Positions 54,595-64,000 of a DNA stretch of 64,000 bases are shown here, in pieces (the first letter of the stretch is position 1; each line of letters starts with the position of its first letter). The notes beneath the pieces are model-generated. The model ran no database searches, was not told the origin of the DNA, and saw nothing but the letters and a program-made list of their open reading frames with translations. Position numbers and translations under genes: made by a program. Source of the stretch: Serratia marcescens (GTDB taxonomy: Bacteria > Pseudomonadota > Gammaproteobacteria > Enterobacterales > Enterobacteriaceae); assembly GCF_029846115.1 (NCBI RefSeq), contig NZ_JARVZZ010000001.1:1612001-1676000 (forward strand). The letters are read 5' to 3'.

Positions 54595-56484
54595 ATGACC
54601 AAGCAAATTGAGCAATTAGACGCCGACCGCCTGATCGATCCCACTCGCCGCAAACTGCTGCTCGGCAGCGCCGGTGCCGTCGGCCTGGCCGGCTTTCTCG
54701 GCGGCGGCATCTGGTCGGTCTCCGCCGAGGCGTTGGCCGAGGATCTGCCGCCGAACAAACTGCTGGGCTTTCAGGGCATCGCCGCCTCTACCGCCGACGA
54801 GGTGACCATTGCACCGGGCTACCGCGCGGAGGTGCTGATCTCCTGGGGGGAACCGCTGGTGGACGGCGCGCCGGCCTTTGATCCGCAGGGCAACAACAGC
54901 GCCGCCGATCAGGAAAAACAGTTCGGCGACAATAACGACGGCATGAGCTTCTTCCCGATCGACGATCGCCACGGTGTGATGGCCATCAATAACGAATACG
55001 TCAACGAGCAGTACCTGTTCGCTCACGGCGGCGCCAAGGCCACCAGCCTGGAAGAGGTGCGTAAATCGCAGGCGGCGCACGGCGTTTCCATCGTGGCGGT
55101 AAAGCGCGTCGGCGACGGCCAGCGGTGGGAAGTGGAGCGCCCGTCGCGCTATAACCGCCGCATCACCGCCAACACCGACATGCAGTTCAGCGGCCCGGCC
55201 GCCGGGCATCCGCTGTTGCAGACCGCCGCCGATCCGAGCGGCCGCAAGGTGCTGGGCACCTTCGGCAACTGCGCCAACGGCAAGACGCCGTGGGGCACCT
55301 ATCTGACCTGCGAAGAAAACTTCGATACCTACTTCGGCACCCGCCAGGCCGATTACCCAACCACGCCGGAACAGAAGCGCTACACGCTGAAGGTCAGCGA
55401 GCCGGAGCGTAACTGGCCGGACTATGACGAGCGCTTCGACGTGGCGAAGAACCCCAACGAATTCAACCGCCATGGCTGGATCGTGGAAATCGATCCGCTG
55501 AATCCGACCTCGACGCCCATCAAGCACACCGCGCTGGGCCGCTTCAAGCATGAAAATGCGGCGGTGACCGTGGCCAAAGATGGCCGCCTGGTGGTGTACA
55601 TGGGGGACGACGAGCGCGGCGAGCATATCTACAAGTACGTTTCCAAAGGCGTGGTCGACGCTGCCAATCCGGCCAACAATCGCACGCTGCTGGACGAGGG
55701 AACGCTGTACGTGGCGCAGTTCGACGGCGACGAAGCCGGCACGCCGCTGAAGGGCAAAGGACGCTGGATTGCGCTCGAGTTCGGCAAGAACGGCCTGACG
55801 CCGGAGAACGGCTTCCGCGATGAGGCCGAAGTGCTGATCTTCGCCCGCAAGGCGGCGCAGCAGGTCGGCGCCACCAAAATGGATCGCCCGGAGTGGATCG
55901 CGGTGAACCCGCATGACGGCCGCGCTTACTGCACGCTGACCAACAACAGCAAGCGCGGTGAGGAAGGGATGCCGCTGAACGCCGCCAACCCGCGGCCGAA
56001 CAACATCTATGGCCAGATCATTCGCTGGGACGAAGGCGGCGACGCCACCGCCGGCACCTTTGCCTGGGACATGTATGCGCTGTGTGGCAACCCGATTGCC
56101 CACCCGGAAGGCGTCAACCGCGGCACGCCGAACATCACGGCGGACAACACGTTCAACAGCCCGGACGGGTTGGGCTTCGATCGCGCCGGCCGCCTGTGGA
56201 TCCTCACCGACGGCAAGTACAGCAACAAGGGGGATTACGCCGGGCAGGGCAACAACCAGATGCTGGTGGGCGATCCGGTCAGCGGCGAAATTCGCCGTTT
56301 CATGGTGGGGCCGAAGTCCTGCGAACTGACCGGTATCACTTTCACTCCGGACTACAAGACGATGTTCGTCAACGTACAGCATCCGGGAGAAGAGGGCGAT
56401 TCGCACTTCCCGAACAACAGCCCGCGCCCACGTTCATCGGTATTGATGATCACGCGCGAAGATGGCGGGGTGATTGGGGCGTAA
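54595..56484 (+). CDS. PhoX family alkaline phosphatase, Tat-exported
   Basis: A 629-residue protein of the DUF839/PhoX family, Ca/Fe-dependent periplasmic phosphatases. The twin-arginine signal is seen as PTRRKLLLGSAGAVGLAGFL (about 16-35). Conserved blocks include GNCANGKTPWGTYLTCEENF (about 222-241), FKHENAAV, VYMGDDERGEHIYKYVS and SPDGLGFDRAGRLWILTDG. It is not part of the E. coli folA-apaH interval. Monocistronic, ended by a hairpin shared with apaH. Expected to release phosphate from organic esters; regulation by PhoB is a guess from a weak box. Confidence 0.9.
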   Translation: MTKQIEQLDADRLIDPTRRKLLLGSAGAVGLAGFLGGGIWSVSAEALAEDLPPNKLLGFQGIAASTADEVTIAPGYRAEVLISWGEPLVDGAPAFDPQGNNSAADQEKQFGDNNDGMSFFPIDDRHGVMAINNEYVNEQYLFAHGGAKATSLEEVRKSQAAHGVSIVAVKRVGDGQRWEVERPSRYNRRITANTDMQFSGPAAGHPLLQTAADPSGRKVLGTFGNCANGKTPWGTYLTCEENFDTYFGTRQADYPTTPEQKRYTLKVSEPERNWPDYDERFDVAKNPNEFNRHGWIVEIDPLNPTSTPIKHTALGRFKHENAAVTVAKDGRLVVYMGDDERGEHIYKYVSKGVVDAANPANNRTLLDEGTLYVAQFDGDEAGTPLKGKGRWIALEFGKNGLTPENGFRDEAEVLIFARKAAQQVGATKMDRPEWIAVNPHDGRAYCTLTNNSKRGEEGMPLNAANPRPNNIYGQIIRWDEGGDATAGTFAWDMYALCGNPIAHPEGVNRGTPNITADNTFNSPDGLGFDRAGRLWILTDGKYSNKGDYAGQGNNQMLVGDPVSGEIRRFMVGPKSCELTGITFTPDYKTMFVNVQHPGEEGDSHFPNNSPRPRSSVLMITREDGGVIGA

Positions 56485-56498
56485 AGCGGTAAAGGGAA

Positions 56499-56523
56499 CA
56501 AAGGCGGCCTGGGGCCGCCTTTA
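56499..56523. terminator. Terminator between phoX-type gene and apaH
   Basis: AAAGGCGGCC and GGCCGCCTTT form a stem around TG or TGGG. Short A and T flanks on both sides suit the convergent genes; the T-tract is short. Confidence 0.7.
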
Positions 56524-56528
56524 TGATT

Positions 56529-57380
56529 TCAGGATGCGGCCAGTCTGCCGGCGTGATCAGGCGCCTCGCCGCGATTGGCGGGCTGCGTGAAGTAACGGCG
56601 GTCTTCCCAGCGCAGCATCGTCAAGTCGCCGCCCCAGCAGCAGCCGGTATCCAGCCCGATCACGCCTTCCGGCGTGCCCTTGCCTTCCAGCGAGGCCCAG
56701 TGGCCGAAGACGATGGTGTATTCCGGATCCACCAGGCGCGGCAGCTCGAACCACGGTTTCAGCGGCGCGGGCGCTGTGCCCGGCGCATCTTTGCAGATCA
56801 TGTCGAGCTGGCCGTTGGGGAAGCAGTAGCGCATGCGCGTGAACGCATTGGTGCTGAAACGCAGGCGCGCCAGGCCGCTCAGTTCCGGTGCCCAGTTGTT
56901 CGGCATGTCGCCGTACATGGCGTCGAGAAACAGCGGGTAGCTGTCGCTGCTCAATACCGCTTCCACTTCGCGCGCGCACATTTTCGCGGTGTCGATATCC
57001 CACTGCGGGGTAATGCCGGCGTGCGCCATCACCAGCTTTTGCTCATCGTCCACCTGCAGCACCGGTTGGCGACGCAGCCAGTTGATCAGCTCGTCGGCGT
57101 CCGGCGCCTCCAGCAGCGGGGTGATGCGATCTTTGGGCTTGTTGCGGCTAATGCCGGCGTAGACCGCCAGCAGGTGCAGATCGTGGTTGCCCAGCACCAT
57201 GCGCACCGCCGGGCCGAGTGAGCGCACGAAGCGCAGCACGTCCAGCGAGGCGGGGCCGCGCGCCACCAGATCGCCGGTCAGCCACAGCCGATCGCGCTCG
57301 GGATCGAAAGCAGCCTGAGCCAGCAGCGACTTCAGTTCATCGTAACAACCGTGAACGTCGCCGATAAGGTATGTCGACAT
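56529..57380 (-). CDS. apaH: Diadenosine tetraphosphatase ApaH
   Basis: A 283-residue calcineurin-type phosphoesterase that cleaves Ap4A symmetrically to two ADP and removes Np4 caps from RNA. Metal motifs: GDVHG (7-11), [10 protein letters not shown] and GNHDLH, with VMAHAGI later. A little longer than E. coli ApaH (280). Last gene of lptD-surA-pdxA-rsmA-apaG-apaH, two bases after apaG. Confidence 0.97.
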   Translation of the reverse strand: MSTYLIGDVHGCYDELKSLLAQAAFDPERDRLWLTGDLVARGPASLDVLRFVRSLGPAVRMVLGNHDLHLLAVYAGISRNKPKDRITPLLEAPDADELINWLRRQPVLQVDDEQKLVMAHAGITPQWDIDTAKMCAREVEAVLSSDSYPLFLDAMYGDMPNNWAPELSGLARLRFSTNAFTRMRYCFPNGQLDMICKDAPGTAPAPLKPWFELPRLVDPEYTIVFGHWASLEGKGTPEGVIGLDTGCCWGGDLTMLRWEDRRYFTQPANRGEAPDHAGRLAAS

Positions 57381-57382
57381 AA

Positions 57383-57760
57383 TTAATGGATCAGCGTTGG
57401 AATGGCTAAGCGAAACACGGGAATAGCGGTGCGGAATGGTTGACCCTGATGGTCCACCATTTCGTAATGGCCTTCCATGGTGCCCAGCGGCGTTTCCAGA
57501 ATGGCGCCGCTGGTGTACTGAAACTCTCCGCCGGGCGGAATGACGGGCTGTTCGCCGATCACGCCTTCGCCCTGAACTTCGGTTTGGCGGCCGTTGCTGT
57601 TGGTGATCAGCCAGTAACGGCCCAGCAGTTGCACGTCGCTCCGCCCCAGATTGCGGATGGTGATGGTATAGGCGAAGACGTAACGCTCTTCTTCAGGGAT
57701 CGACTGTGATTCCACATAGATGCTCTGAACCTGAATACACACGCGGGGCGAATCAATCAT
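57383..57760 (-). CDS. apaG: ApaG (CorD) protein
   Basis: A 125-residue beta-sandwich protein of unsettled function, linked to Co2+ resistance and Ap4A metabolism in enterobacteria. [20 protein letters not shown], the glycine-rich [15 protein letters not shown] and GTMEGHYEM are family motifs. Located between rsmA and apaH in the usual order. Confidence 0.96.
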   Translation of the reverse strand: MIDSPRVCIQVQSIYVESQSIPEEERYVFAYTITIRNLGRSDVQLLGRYWLITNSNGRQTEVQGEGVIGEQPVIPPGGEFQYTSGAILETPLGTMEGHYEMVDHQGQPFRTAIPVFRLAIPTLIH

Positions 57761-57772
57761 GACAACAACTCC

Positions 57773-58591
57773 TTATTGCTGCGGCGTCGGATTGGCTGAC
57801 AGCCAGTTCGCCAGCTTGCAGTATTGCGCCACAGAAATATTTTCTGCTCTGAGCGAAGGATCGACGCCCAGCTCCGTCAGCTGCTCCGGCGTGAACAGGT
57901 CGCCCAGGCTGTTGCGGATGGTTTTCCGCCGCTGGTTGAACGCCTGCGTGGTGATGCGGCTCAGCATGCGCACGTCGCCCACCGGGTTCGGCAGCACGCT
58001 GTGCGGCACCAGACGCACCACGGCGGAATCGACCTTCGGCGGCGGCGCGAACGCGGTCGGCGGCACTTCCAGCACCGGAATGACGTTGCAGTAGTACTGC
58101 GCCATTACGGTCAAACGCCCATAGGCCTTGCTGTTCGGGCCGGCCACCAGACGGTTGACCACCTCTTTTTGCAACATAAAGTGCATGTCGCGGATTGCCT
58201 GAGTATAGCTGAAAAGGTGGAACATCAGCGGCGTCGAAATATTGTACGGCAGGTTACCAAATACGCGCAGCGGTTGGCCAGCTTCCTCGGCCAGTTCGGC
58301 GAAATTCACCGTCATGGCGTCCTGCTGGTGGATGGTCAGTTTGTCTTTCAGCCGCGGGTGGTTCTCCAGCCGGGTGGCCAGATCGCGGTCCAGTTCGATC
58401 ACCGTCATGCGGTCCATGCGCGCGCCGACCGGCTCGGTCAGTGCGCCGAGGCCGGGGCCGATCTCGACCACCGCTTCGCCCGGCTGCGGGTGAATGGCGG
58501 AGACAATGCTATCGATGACAAACTGATCGGTTAAAAAGTTTTGTCCAAAGCGTTTGCGGGCAAAGTGCCCTTGGTGGACTCTGTTATTCAT
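57773..58591 (-). CDS. rsmA: 16S rRNA dimethyladenosine transferase RsmA (KsgA)
   Basis: A 272-residue SAM-dependent enzyme that dimethylates A1518 and A1519 of 16S rRNA late in 30S assembly. [14 protein letters not shown] near the N-terminus, the SAM motif [12 protein letters not shown] and the catalytic NLPYNIS are intact. Its start overlaps the pdxA end by 8 bases. Loss gives kasugamycin resistance. Confidence 0.98.
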   Translation of the reverse strand: MNNRVHQGHFARKRFGQNFLTDQFVIDSIVSAIHPQPGEAVVEIGPGLGALTEPVGARMDRMTVIELDRDLATRLENHPRLKDKLTIHQQDAMTVNFAELAEEAGQPLRVFGNLPYNISTPLMFHLFSYTQAIRDMHFMLQKEVVNRLVAGPNSKAYGRLTVMAQYYCNVIPVLEVPPTAFAPPPKVDSAVVRLVPHSVLPNPVGDVRMLSRITTQAFNQRRKTIRNSLGDLFTPEQLTELGVDPSLRAENISVAQYCKLANWLSANPTPQQ

Positions 58592-59576
58592 TACAATTAA
58601 TTATCATTTTAATGGCGAGATTCAGGGCCGTTTGGAAACTGCCGACATCGGCGGTGCCGGTGCCGGCCAGTTCCAGAGCGGTACCGTGGTCGACCGAGGT
58701 GCGTATGAAAGGCAAACCGAGGGTGATATTCACCGCGCGGCCGAACCCTTGGTATTTTAACACCGGCAGCCCCTGATCGTGATACATCGCCAGCACCGCA
58801 TCGGCATCTTGCAGATATTTGGGCTGGAACAGGGTGTCCGCCGGCAGCGGGCCGACAAGATGGATGCCGTCAGCGCGCAGCGCGTCGAGCGCCGGGATGA
58901 TGGTGTCTATCTCTTCGTGCCCCATATGGCCGCCTTCCCCGGCGTGGGGGTTCAGACCGCAAACGTAAATGTGCGGCTGGGCGATGCCAAATTTGGTTTT
59001 CAGATCGTGATCGAGGATGCGGATGACTTCGAACAGGCTCTGTTGCGTGATGGCGCCCGGCACCGCCAGCAGCGGTAGGTGGGTGGTCGCCAGCGCCACG
59101 CGCAGCTCTTCGGTCGCGAGCATCATCACCACGCGATCGCAGCGGCTGCGATCGGCAAAGAATTCGGTATGGCCGATAAACGGCACGCCGGCGTCGTTGA
59201 TCACGCCCTTGTTCACCGGGCCGGTGATCAGCGCCGCGAATTCGCCGTTCAGGCAGCCGTCGCAGGCGCGCGCCAGGGTTTCCACCACGTAGGCGCTGTT
59301 GCCGACGTTCAGCTCCCCGGCGGTGACCGGGTGAGCGAGCGGGACCGGCAGCACGGTCAGCGTGCCGGCGCGTTGCGCCTTGGCCGGTTGCTGCGGCTGG
59401 TAGTCGCGCAGCGTCAGCGGCAGGCCCAAACGTTGGGCGCGTTCAAGCAGCAGGGCCGGATCGGCGCACACCACCAGCTCAACAGGCCAATCCTGTTGCG
59501 CCAGCGCTGCCACCAAATCCGGCCCTACCCCGGCGGGTTCGCCGGGGGTAATGACGACGCGTTTATTGCTGTGCAT
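58584..59576 (-). CDS. pdxA: 4-hydroxythreonine-4-phosphate dehydrogenase
   Basis: A 330-residue NAD-dependent, metal-requiring enzyme of pyridoxal 5'-phosphate synthesis. [17 protein letters not shown] (6-22), [10 protein letters not shown] and [17 protein letters not shown] are family blocks. ATG 59576 aligns with the E. coli start and overlaps the surA end by 14 bases; an ATG three codons upstream is possible. Confidence 0.97.
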   Translation of the reverse strand: MHSNKRVVITPGEPAGVGPDLVAALAQQDWPVELVVCADPALLLERAQRLGLPLTLRDYQPQQPAKAQRAGTLTVLPVPLAHPVTAGELNVGNSAYVVETLARACDGCLNGEFAALITGPVNKGVINDAGVPFIGHTEFFADRSRCDRVVMMLATEELRVALATTHLPLLAVPGAITQQSLFEVIRILDHDLKTKFGIAQPHIYVCGLNPHAGEGGHMGHEEIDTIIPALDALRADGIHLVGPLPADTLFQPKYLQDADAVLAMYHDQGLPVLKYQGFGRAVNITLGLPFIRTSVDHGTALELAGTGTADVGSFQTALNLAIKMIINCNE

Positions 59577-60864
59577 CGCTGCCATCGAGGATCTTCACGT
59601 AAGCCTGGGCGCGCTGTTCCTGCATCCAGGTCTGCGCCTCTTCGGCGAACTTACGGTTGAACAGCATGCGGTAAGCGCGATCTTTCTGCGCGGCGTCGGT
59701 CTTATCCACCTGACGGGTATCCAGCAGCTGAATCAGGTGCCAACCGAAGGAAGAGTGGACCGGCGCGCTGATTTCACCCTTGCTCAGCTTCAGCAACGCA
59801 TCGCGGAAGGCCGGATCGTAGATGTCCGGGGAAGCCCAGCCCAGATCGCCGCCCTGCATGGCGGAACCCGGATCCTGCGACAACTGTTTGGCTTCGTCGG
59901 CAAACTTGGCGCGGCCGCTCTTGATCGCTTCCGCAACGGATTGCAGCTTGGCGCGCGCCTGATCGTCGGTCAGCACCACCGAAGGTTTCAGCAGGATGTG
60001 ACGGGCGTGCACTTCGGTGACCGACACCGACTGGCTGGCGCCGCGAATGTCGTTCACCTTCAGGATGTGGAAGCCGACGCCGGAACGGATTGGGCCGACG
60101 ACGTCACCTTTCTTGGCGCTCACCAGACGTTCCGCGAACAGGGTCGGGATCTCTTGCAGTTTGCCCCAGCCCATATTGCCGCCTTTCAGCGCCTGAGAAT
60201 CGGCGGAGTAGGTGATCGCCAGCTTGCCGAAGTCGGCGCCGCTGTTGATTTCGCCCACCAGGCGTTTGGCCAGCTCTTCGGCTTTGTCGACCTGCTGCTG
60301 CGACGGGTTCTCCGGCAGCGGGATCAGGATGTGGCTGATGTTCATTTCGGTGTCGCTGCCGTTCTGCGCGCCCACCTGTTTGGCCAGCGCGTCCACTTCC
60401 TGCGGCAGGATGGTGACGCGGCGGCGCACTTCGTTGTTACGCACTTCGGAGATCAGCATCTCTTTGCGGATCTGCGAACGGTAGGTGTTGTAGTTCAACC
60501 CTTCGTACGACAGACGGCTGCGCAGCTGATCGACGCTCATCTTGTTTTGTGCGGCGATATTGGCGATCGCCTTGTCCAGATCGGCGTCGGACACGGTGAT
60601 GCCCATTTTCTTGGCCATCTGCAGCTGGATGTTATCCATGATCAGGCGTTCGATGATCTGATGGCGCAGCGTCTTGTCGTCCGGCAGCTGTTGGCCGGCC
60701 TGCTGGGCGTTGAGCTTCACTGACTGCAACAGACCGTTGACGTCGCTTTCGAGTACCACGCCGTTATCCACGACGGCGGCGACTTTATCCACTTCTTGGG
60801 GTGCTGCGAACGCGGCATTGGCGCAAACCACCAATCCGAGAATAAGCGTTCTCCAGTTCTTCAT
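59563..60864 (-). CDS. surA: Periplasmic chaperone/prolyl isomerase SurA
   Basis: A 433-residue outer-membrane-protein chaperone. A signal peptide ([20 protein letters not shown]) is followed by the N-terminal chaperone domain, two parvulin domains (about 175-275 and 285-385; [10 protein letters not shown] and [10 protein letters not shown] mark their starts) and a C-terminal helix. It delivers porins and LptD to the Bam complex. ATG 60864 is chosen because it begins the signal peptide; the frame is open 17 codons further. It follows its client gene lptD. Confidence 0.97.
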   Translation of the reverse strand: MKNWRTLILGLVVCANAAFAAPQEVDKVAAVVDNGVVLESDVNGLLQSVKLNAQQAGQQLPDDKTLRHQIIERLIMDNIQLQMAKKMGITVSDADLDKAIANIAAQNKMSVDQLRSRLSYEGLNYNTYRSQIRKEMLISEVRNNEVRRRVTILPQEVDALAKQVGAQNGSDTEMNISHILIPLPENPSQQQVDKAEELAKRLVGEINSGADFGKLAITYSADSQALKGGNMGWGKLQEIPTLFAERLVSAKKGDVVGPIRSGVGFHILKVNDIRGASQSVSVTEVHARHILLKPSVVLTDDQARAKLQSVAEAIKSGRAKFADEAKQLSQDPGSAMQGGDLGWASPDIYDPAFRDALLKLSKGEISAPVHSSFGWHLIQLLDTRQVDKTDAAQKDRAYRMLFNRKFAEEAQTWMQEQRAQAYVKILDGSDAQQ

Positions 60865-60929
60865 ACATTTCCCATTATGTAATCCGCAAATGCGGGTGAA
60901 AGTTCTCGTTTTCAAAGTGTTGCAAAGCG

Positions 60930-63305
60930 TCAGAATGCACGCTGATACGGCAGAATGCCGGAGCGCAGCATTTCTGCGGAACCGAGACTATGATCGCTGC
61001 TCAGGCCGCGCAGTTCGACGTTGAACGAAACTCTGTTGTCGTAAACGCTGGTATTGTTGCTGTTGTTCCAGTCGGTAACCTTGCGCTCATAGCCCAGGGT
61101 CACCGCCCAGCAGCAGGTGTTGTACTTCAGCCCCACCAGCTGATCGGCGGATTGTTTGGCGCGGGTGTCGTAATAATACGCCCCGACCACCGCCCAACGA
61201 TCGGCGATCGGCCAGCTGCCGGTGATGCCCACCTGCGAGATGCCGTCTTGGTAGGCCGGAATCTCATTGGTGTTCAGCGCCGTTTTGATGTATTCCGGCG
61301 TGGCGTAACGGTAGTTCAGCTGCACCACGCGCTCGGCATCCTGGCGGTATTCCACCACGCCGTTGCCCAGCGAGACGCTGTTCAGGCGGGTGTCGTACTG
61401 CAGGCCACCGCGCAGGCCCCAACGATCGTCGATTTTCCAATAGGTATCGCCGGCCCAGGCCACGCTGCCGGTGTCGTCGTTGTTGTCGTAACCGGTCATC
61501 CGGTCACCGGTGCGCGAACGGCTGAAGTAGTAGATTTGACCCACGGAAGCGTTAAAACGTTCAACCAGCGCGTCATCATAAATACGGGTGGTCACACCGG
61601 TAGACACGCGGTTCTGCGAAGCGATGCGATCCAGGCCGCTGTAAGTGCGGTCACGGAACAGGCCGGAGTAGTCGGTCTGCAGCAGGGTGGTGTCGTAGGT
61701 GTAGATGTTGCTTTGGTCGCGGTACGGCACGTACAGGTACTGCACGCGTGGCTCCAGCGTCTGGGTGGCGCCTTCGGCCCAGATCATCGGCCGTTCGAAC
61801 ACCAGCTTGCCGTCGACCTTGAACTGCGGCAGCACACGGTTGACCGAGTTGTCGAGGTTTGGCGCAGTAACCGGATTGTTCTGCGTACTCTTACGACTTT
61901 CATAGTTGGCGGCGAAACCGTCAGGAATATCCTGCTGGTAGTGGGTCGCCATCAGCTTGGCTTCGGTGTTCAGGCTGGCCCAGCCGTTGGTGAGCGGCAG
62001 GTTGAGCGTCGGTTCCATATGCAGACGGGTGGCGTCCGGGCTGTACGGGTTGACGCTGGTGAACTTGGCCGCCTGGCCGTAAATATGGAAATCGAACGGG
62101 CCGAGGTCGTTTTTGTAGTAGTTCAGATCCAGCTGCGGCTGCACCTTATAGGTGTCAGACCGGGTACGGTCGGTGGTGTCGAAGATCTGGAACTGCTTGG
62201 AACTCAGCGTGGCGTTCCAGTTCTCGTTGGCGTAGCCGAGGCTGAATTTCTGCGTGGCGTAGCCGTCGGTGGTGGAGCCGTATTTGGAGTCCAGATCGGT
62301 GAAGTATTTGTAGTCGCTGACCTTGGTGTAGTCGACGTTGAAGCGCCACACCTGATCCATGACGCCGTTGTGGTTCCAGTAGAACAGCCAGCGTTTGCTG
62401 TCGTCATTGTCTTTGCCGTATTCCTTGTCGTCCGGCAGCCAGTCGAACTCCATCAGGCCGAGGCCCGGCTGCACCAGATAACGGAACTCGGTCTGCCACT
62501 GCAGGCCGCGCTTGGACATATAGTGCGGCGTGATGGTGGCGTCGTAGTTCGGCGCGATGTTCCAGTAGTACGGCAACATGAACTCGAAGCCGTTGTTGCT
62601 GCCGTACTTGGCGTTCGGGATCAGGAAGCCGGAACGGCGCTTGTCGCCGACCGGCAGCTGCAGGTACGGGCTGTAGAACACCGGCACGCCGCCGATGCGG
62701 AAGCGGGCGTTCCATACTTCCGCCACCTGCTCTTCGCGATCGTGGATCACTTCTGAACCGACCACGCTCCAGCTGTCATCACCTGGCAGACAGGAGGTAA
62801 AGGTGCCGTTTTCCAGAATGGTGTAACGGTTGGCGCCGCGCATTTTCATCTTGTCGGCGTCGCCGCGCCCCTGACGGCCTACCATCTGGTAGTCGCCTTC
62901 ATAGACATCGGTATCTTTGGTGTTCAGGTTCGACCAGGCCTTCGGGCCTTTCAGTTTGATCTGATTGTCGCTGTAGTGCACGTCGCCGGTGGCGGTGACG
63001 GTGCGCACCGGCTCCGCCTGGCCCGGGTTTTGCGTCTGGTTCAGCTCAACTTCTTTGGCGGTCAGGGTGCTGTTGCCCTGCTCGACATGCACGTTGCCGC
63101 TGAACAGCGCGCTTTTCGGGTAGTCGGCGCGCGAGTCATCGGCATTGATGGTCACCGGTTGGCTGTTCGGATCGCCGCTGACCAAAGGCTTGTCGTAAAC
63201 GGGAACGCCAAGCATGCATTGCTCGGCCAGATCAGCCAGCGCATGCTGACTGTAGAGTGCCGTCCAAATCATCGTGGCCAGCAGTGTTGGGAAACTTTTT
63301 TTCAT
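60930..63305 (-). CDS. lptD: LPS-assembly outer-membrane protein LptD
   Basis: A 791-residue protein with a signal peptide (about 1-24, ending HALA), an OstA/LptA-like beta-jellyroll (about 50-200; [20 protein letters not shown]) and a large C-terminal beta-barrel. Cysteines near 31, 173 and the pair NTCCWAV near the end fit the disulfides needed for function. With LptE it inserts LPS in the outer leaflet. Essential. First gene of the operon and divergent from djlA. Confidence 0.97.
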   Translation of the reverse strand: MKKSFPTLLATMIWTALYSQHALADLAEQCMLGVPVYDKPLVSGDPNSQPVTINADDSRADYPKSALFSGNVHVEQGNSTLTAKEVELNQTQNPGQAEPVRTVTATGDVHYSDNQIKLKGPKAWSNLNTKDTDVYEGDYQMVGRQGRGDADKMKMRGANRYTILENGTFTSCLPGDDSWSVVGSEVIHDREEQVAEVWNARFRIGGVPVFYSPYLQLPVGDKRRSGFLIPNAKYGSNNGFEFMLPYYWNIAPNYDATITPHYMSKRGLQWQTEFRYLVQPGLGLMEFDWLPDDKEYGKDNDDSKRWLFYWNHNGVMDQVWRFNVDYTKVSDYKYFTDLDSKYGSTTDGYATQKFSLGYANENWNATLSSKQFQIFDTTDRTRSDTYKVQPQLDLNYYKNDLGPFDFHIYGQAAKFTSVNPYSPDATRLHMEPTLNLPLTNGWASLNTEAKLMATHYQQDIPDGFAANYESRKSTQNNPVTAPNLDNSVNRVLPQFKVDGKLVFERPMIWAEGATQTLEPRVQYLYVPYRDQSNIYTYDTTLLQTDYSGLFRDRTYSGLDRIASQNRVSTGVTTRIYDDALVERFNASVGQIYYFSRSRTGDRMTGYDNNDDTGSVAWAGDTYWKIDDRWGLRGGLQYDTRLNSVSLGNGVVEYRQDAERVVQLNYRYATPEYIKTALNTNEIPAYQDGISQVGITGSWPIADRWAVVGAYYYDTRAKQSADQLVGLKYNTCCWAVTLGYERKVTDWNNSNNTSVYDNRVSFNVELRGLSSDHSLGSAEMLRSGILPYQRAF

Positions 63306-63532
63306 ACGCGGTTTTGGTGTTCCGTCATCAGAGGCGTCATGTCCGGCAAACGGTCAGAGACTATATTACTCATCTGCGTTGCGCTAGTGCTAAATCCAGC
63401 CGTTTACTTGCGTCGTCGTTAGGCGCAAAGATAAATGACAGGTATGATAATCCAAATTCTAGGAAAAATCGCCTGCACCCTTTCCTGAAGCGAAGGGGGA
63501 CGGCGGCTTTCGGCATGATAATTGAGGAGTAT

Positions 63533-64000
63533 ATGCAGTATTGGGGAAAACTGCTCGGCGTCATCGTCGCCATCTGGTCTGGCGCGGGATTCTGGGGTGT
63601 AGTTCTGGGGCTGATTATCGGTCACATGATCGATACGGCGCGCAGCAACAAGCGCAGCCGGGGGTTCTTCACCGACCAGCAAACGCGGCAAACGCTATTT
63701 TTCCGCACCACTTTTCAGGTGATGGGCCACCTGACCAAATCCAAAGGACGCGTTACCGAGGCGGATATCCAGATCGCCAGCCTGTTCATGGATCGCCTGC
63801 AACTGCACGGCGAAGCGCGCACCGCGGCGCAGCAGGCGTTTCGCGAGGGCAAACAGAGCCAGTTCCCGCTGCGTGAGACGCTGCAGCAGTTCCGCAGCAT
63901 CTGTTTTGGCCGCTTCGATCTGATTCGGATGTTTCTGGAAATTCAGATTCAGGCGGCGTTCGCCGACGGCTCGTTGCACCCGAACGAACGTCAGGTGCTG
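63533..64000 (+). CDS. djlA: DnaJ-like membrane co-chaperone DjlA (partial, 5' end)
   Basis: The ATG at 63533 opens 156 codons that run off the right edge. [20 protein letters not shown] begins the single N-terminal transmembrane segment (about 6-30) with its glycine pattern, followed by the TerB-like region [20 protein letters not shown] and [20 protein letters not shown]. The C-terminal J domain lies outside the window. In E. coli it stimulates DnaK and affects capsule synthesis through Rcs. GAGGAG eight bases upstream is the ribosome site. Divergent from lptD, as in E. coli. Confidence 0.96.
   Translation, partial: MQYWGKLLGVIVAIWSGAGFWGVVLGLIIGHMIDTARSNKRSRGFFTDQQTRQTLFFRTTFQVMGHLTKSKGRVTEADIQIASLFMDRLQLHGEARTAAQQAFREGKQSQFPLRETLQQFRSICFGRFDLIRMFLEIQIQAAFADGSLHPNERQVL

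Overview
The window is a GC-rich enterobacterial chromosome segment that most resembles Serratia marcescens or a close relative. It follows the gene order around the zero point of the E. coli map: ettA-slt-trpR-yjjX-gpmB-rob-creA-arcA-yjtD-thrLABC-yaaA-yaaJ-talB-mog-satP-dnaK-dnaJ-nhaA-nhaR-rpsT-ribF-ileS-lspA-fkpB-ispH-dapB-carAB-kefFC-folA-apaH-apaG-rsmA-pdxA-surA-lptD-djlA. The species call rests on this backbone, on codon use and on the accessory genes; no rRNA, tRNA, prophage, IS element or CRISPR array was seen. Protein families were named by comparing with remembered family members, not by a search.

Layout. 1-2302 holds a partial MDR oxidoreductase, an SDR oxidoreductase and a divergent AraC-type regulator. 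2333-13222 runs from ettA to arcA, with a complete yfiR-dgcN-yfiB cyclic-di-GMP module placed between ettA and slt; creBCD are absent. 13223-13850 is a long arcA/yjtD intergenic region with a near-perfect FNR box and a disrupted yjjY-like frame. 14732-19582 is the threonine operon with leader peptide and attenuator. 19630-32398 carries yaaA, yaaJ, talB, mog, an inserted MHS-type transporter, satP, the dnaKJ heat-shock operon, nhaAR and rpsT. 32789-38629 is the ribF-ileS-lspA-fkpB-ispH operon, with a palindromic repeat between ribF and ileS.

38903-43229, between ispH and dapB, is the most interesting accessory locus: a LysR regulator divergent from a PvcA/IsnA isonitrile synthase, a PvcB/IsnB Fe(II)/2-oxoglutarate oxygenase and a GT-B glycosyltransferase. 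This is the gene set that makes glycosylated aromatic vinyl isonitriles of the rhabduscin type in Xenorhabdus and Photorhabdus. There is an intrinsic terminator between the first two biosynthetic genes and an inverted repeat in the putative promoter.

43493-64000 returns to the backbone (dapB, carAB with ArgR boxes, kefFC, folA, the lptD-surA-pdxA-rsmA-apaGH operon, start of djlA). Inserted here are an amino-acid export group (LysE-type, YjjP/YjjB) between kefC and folA, and a Tat-exported PhoX-type phosphatase between folA and apaH. Several regulatory sites are readable directly: the TrpR operator, FNR box, sigma-32 promoter, ArgR boxes, thr attenuator and many intrinsic terminators.
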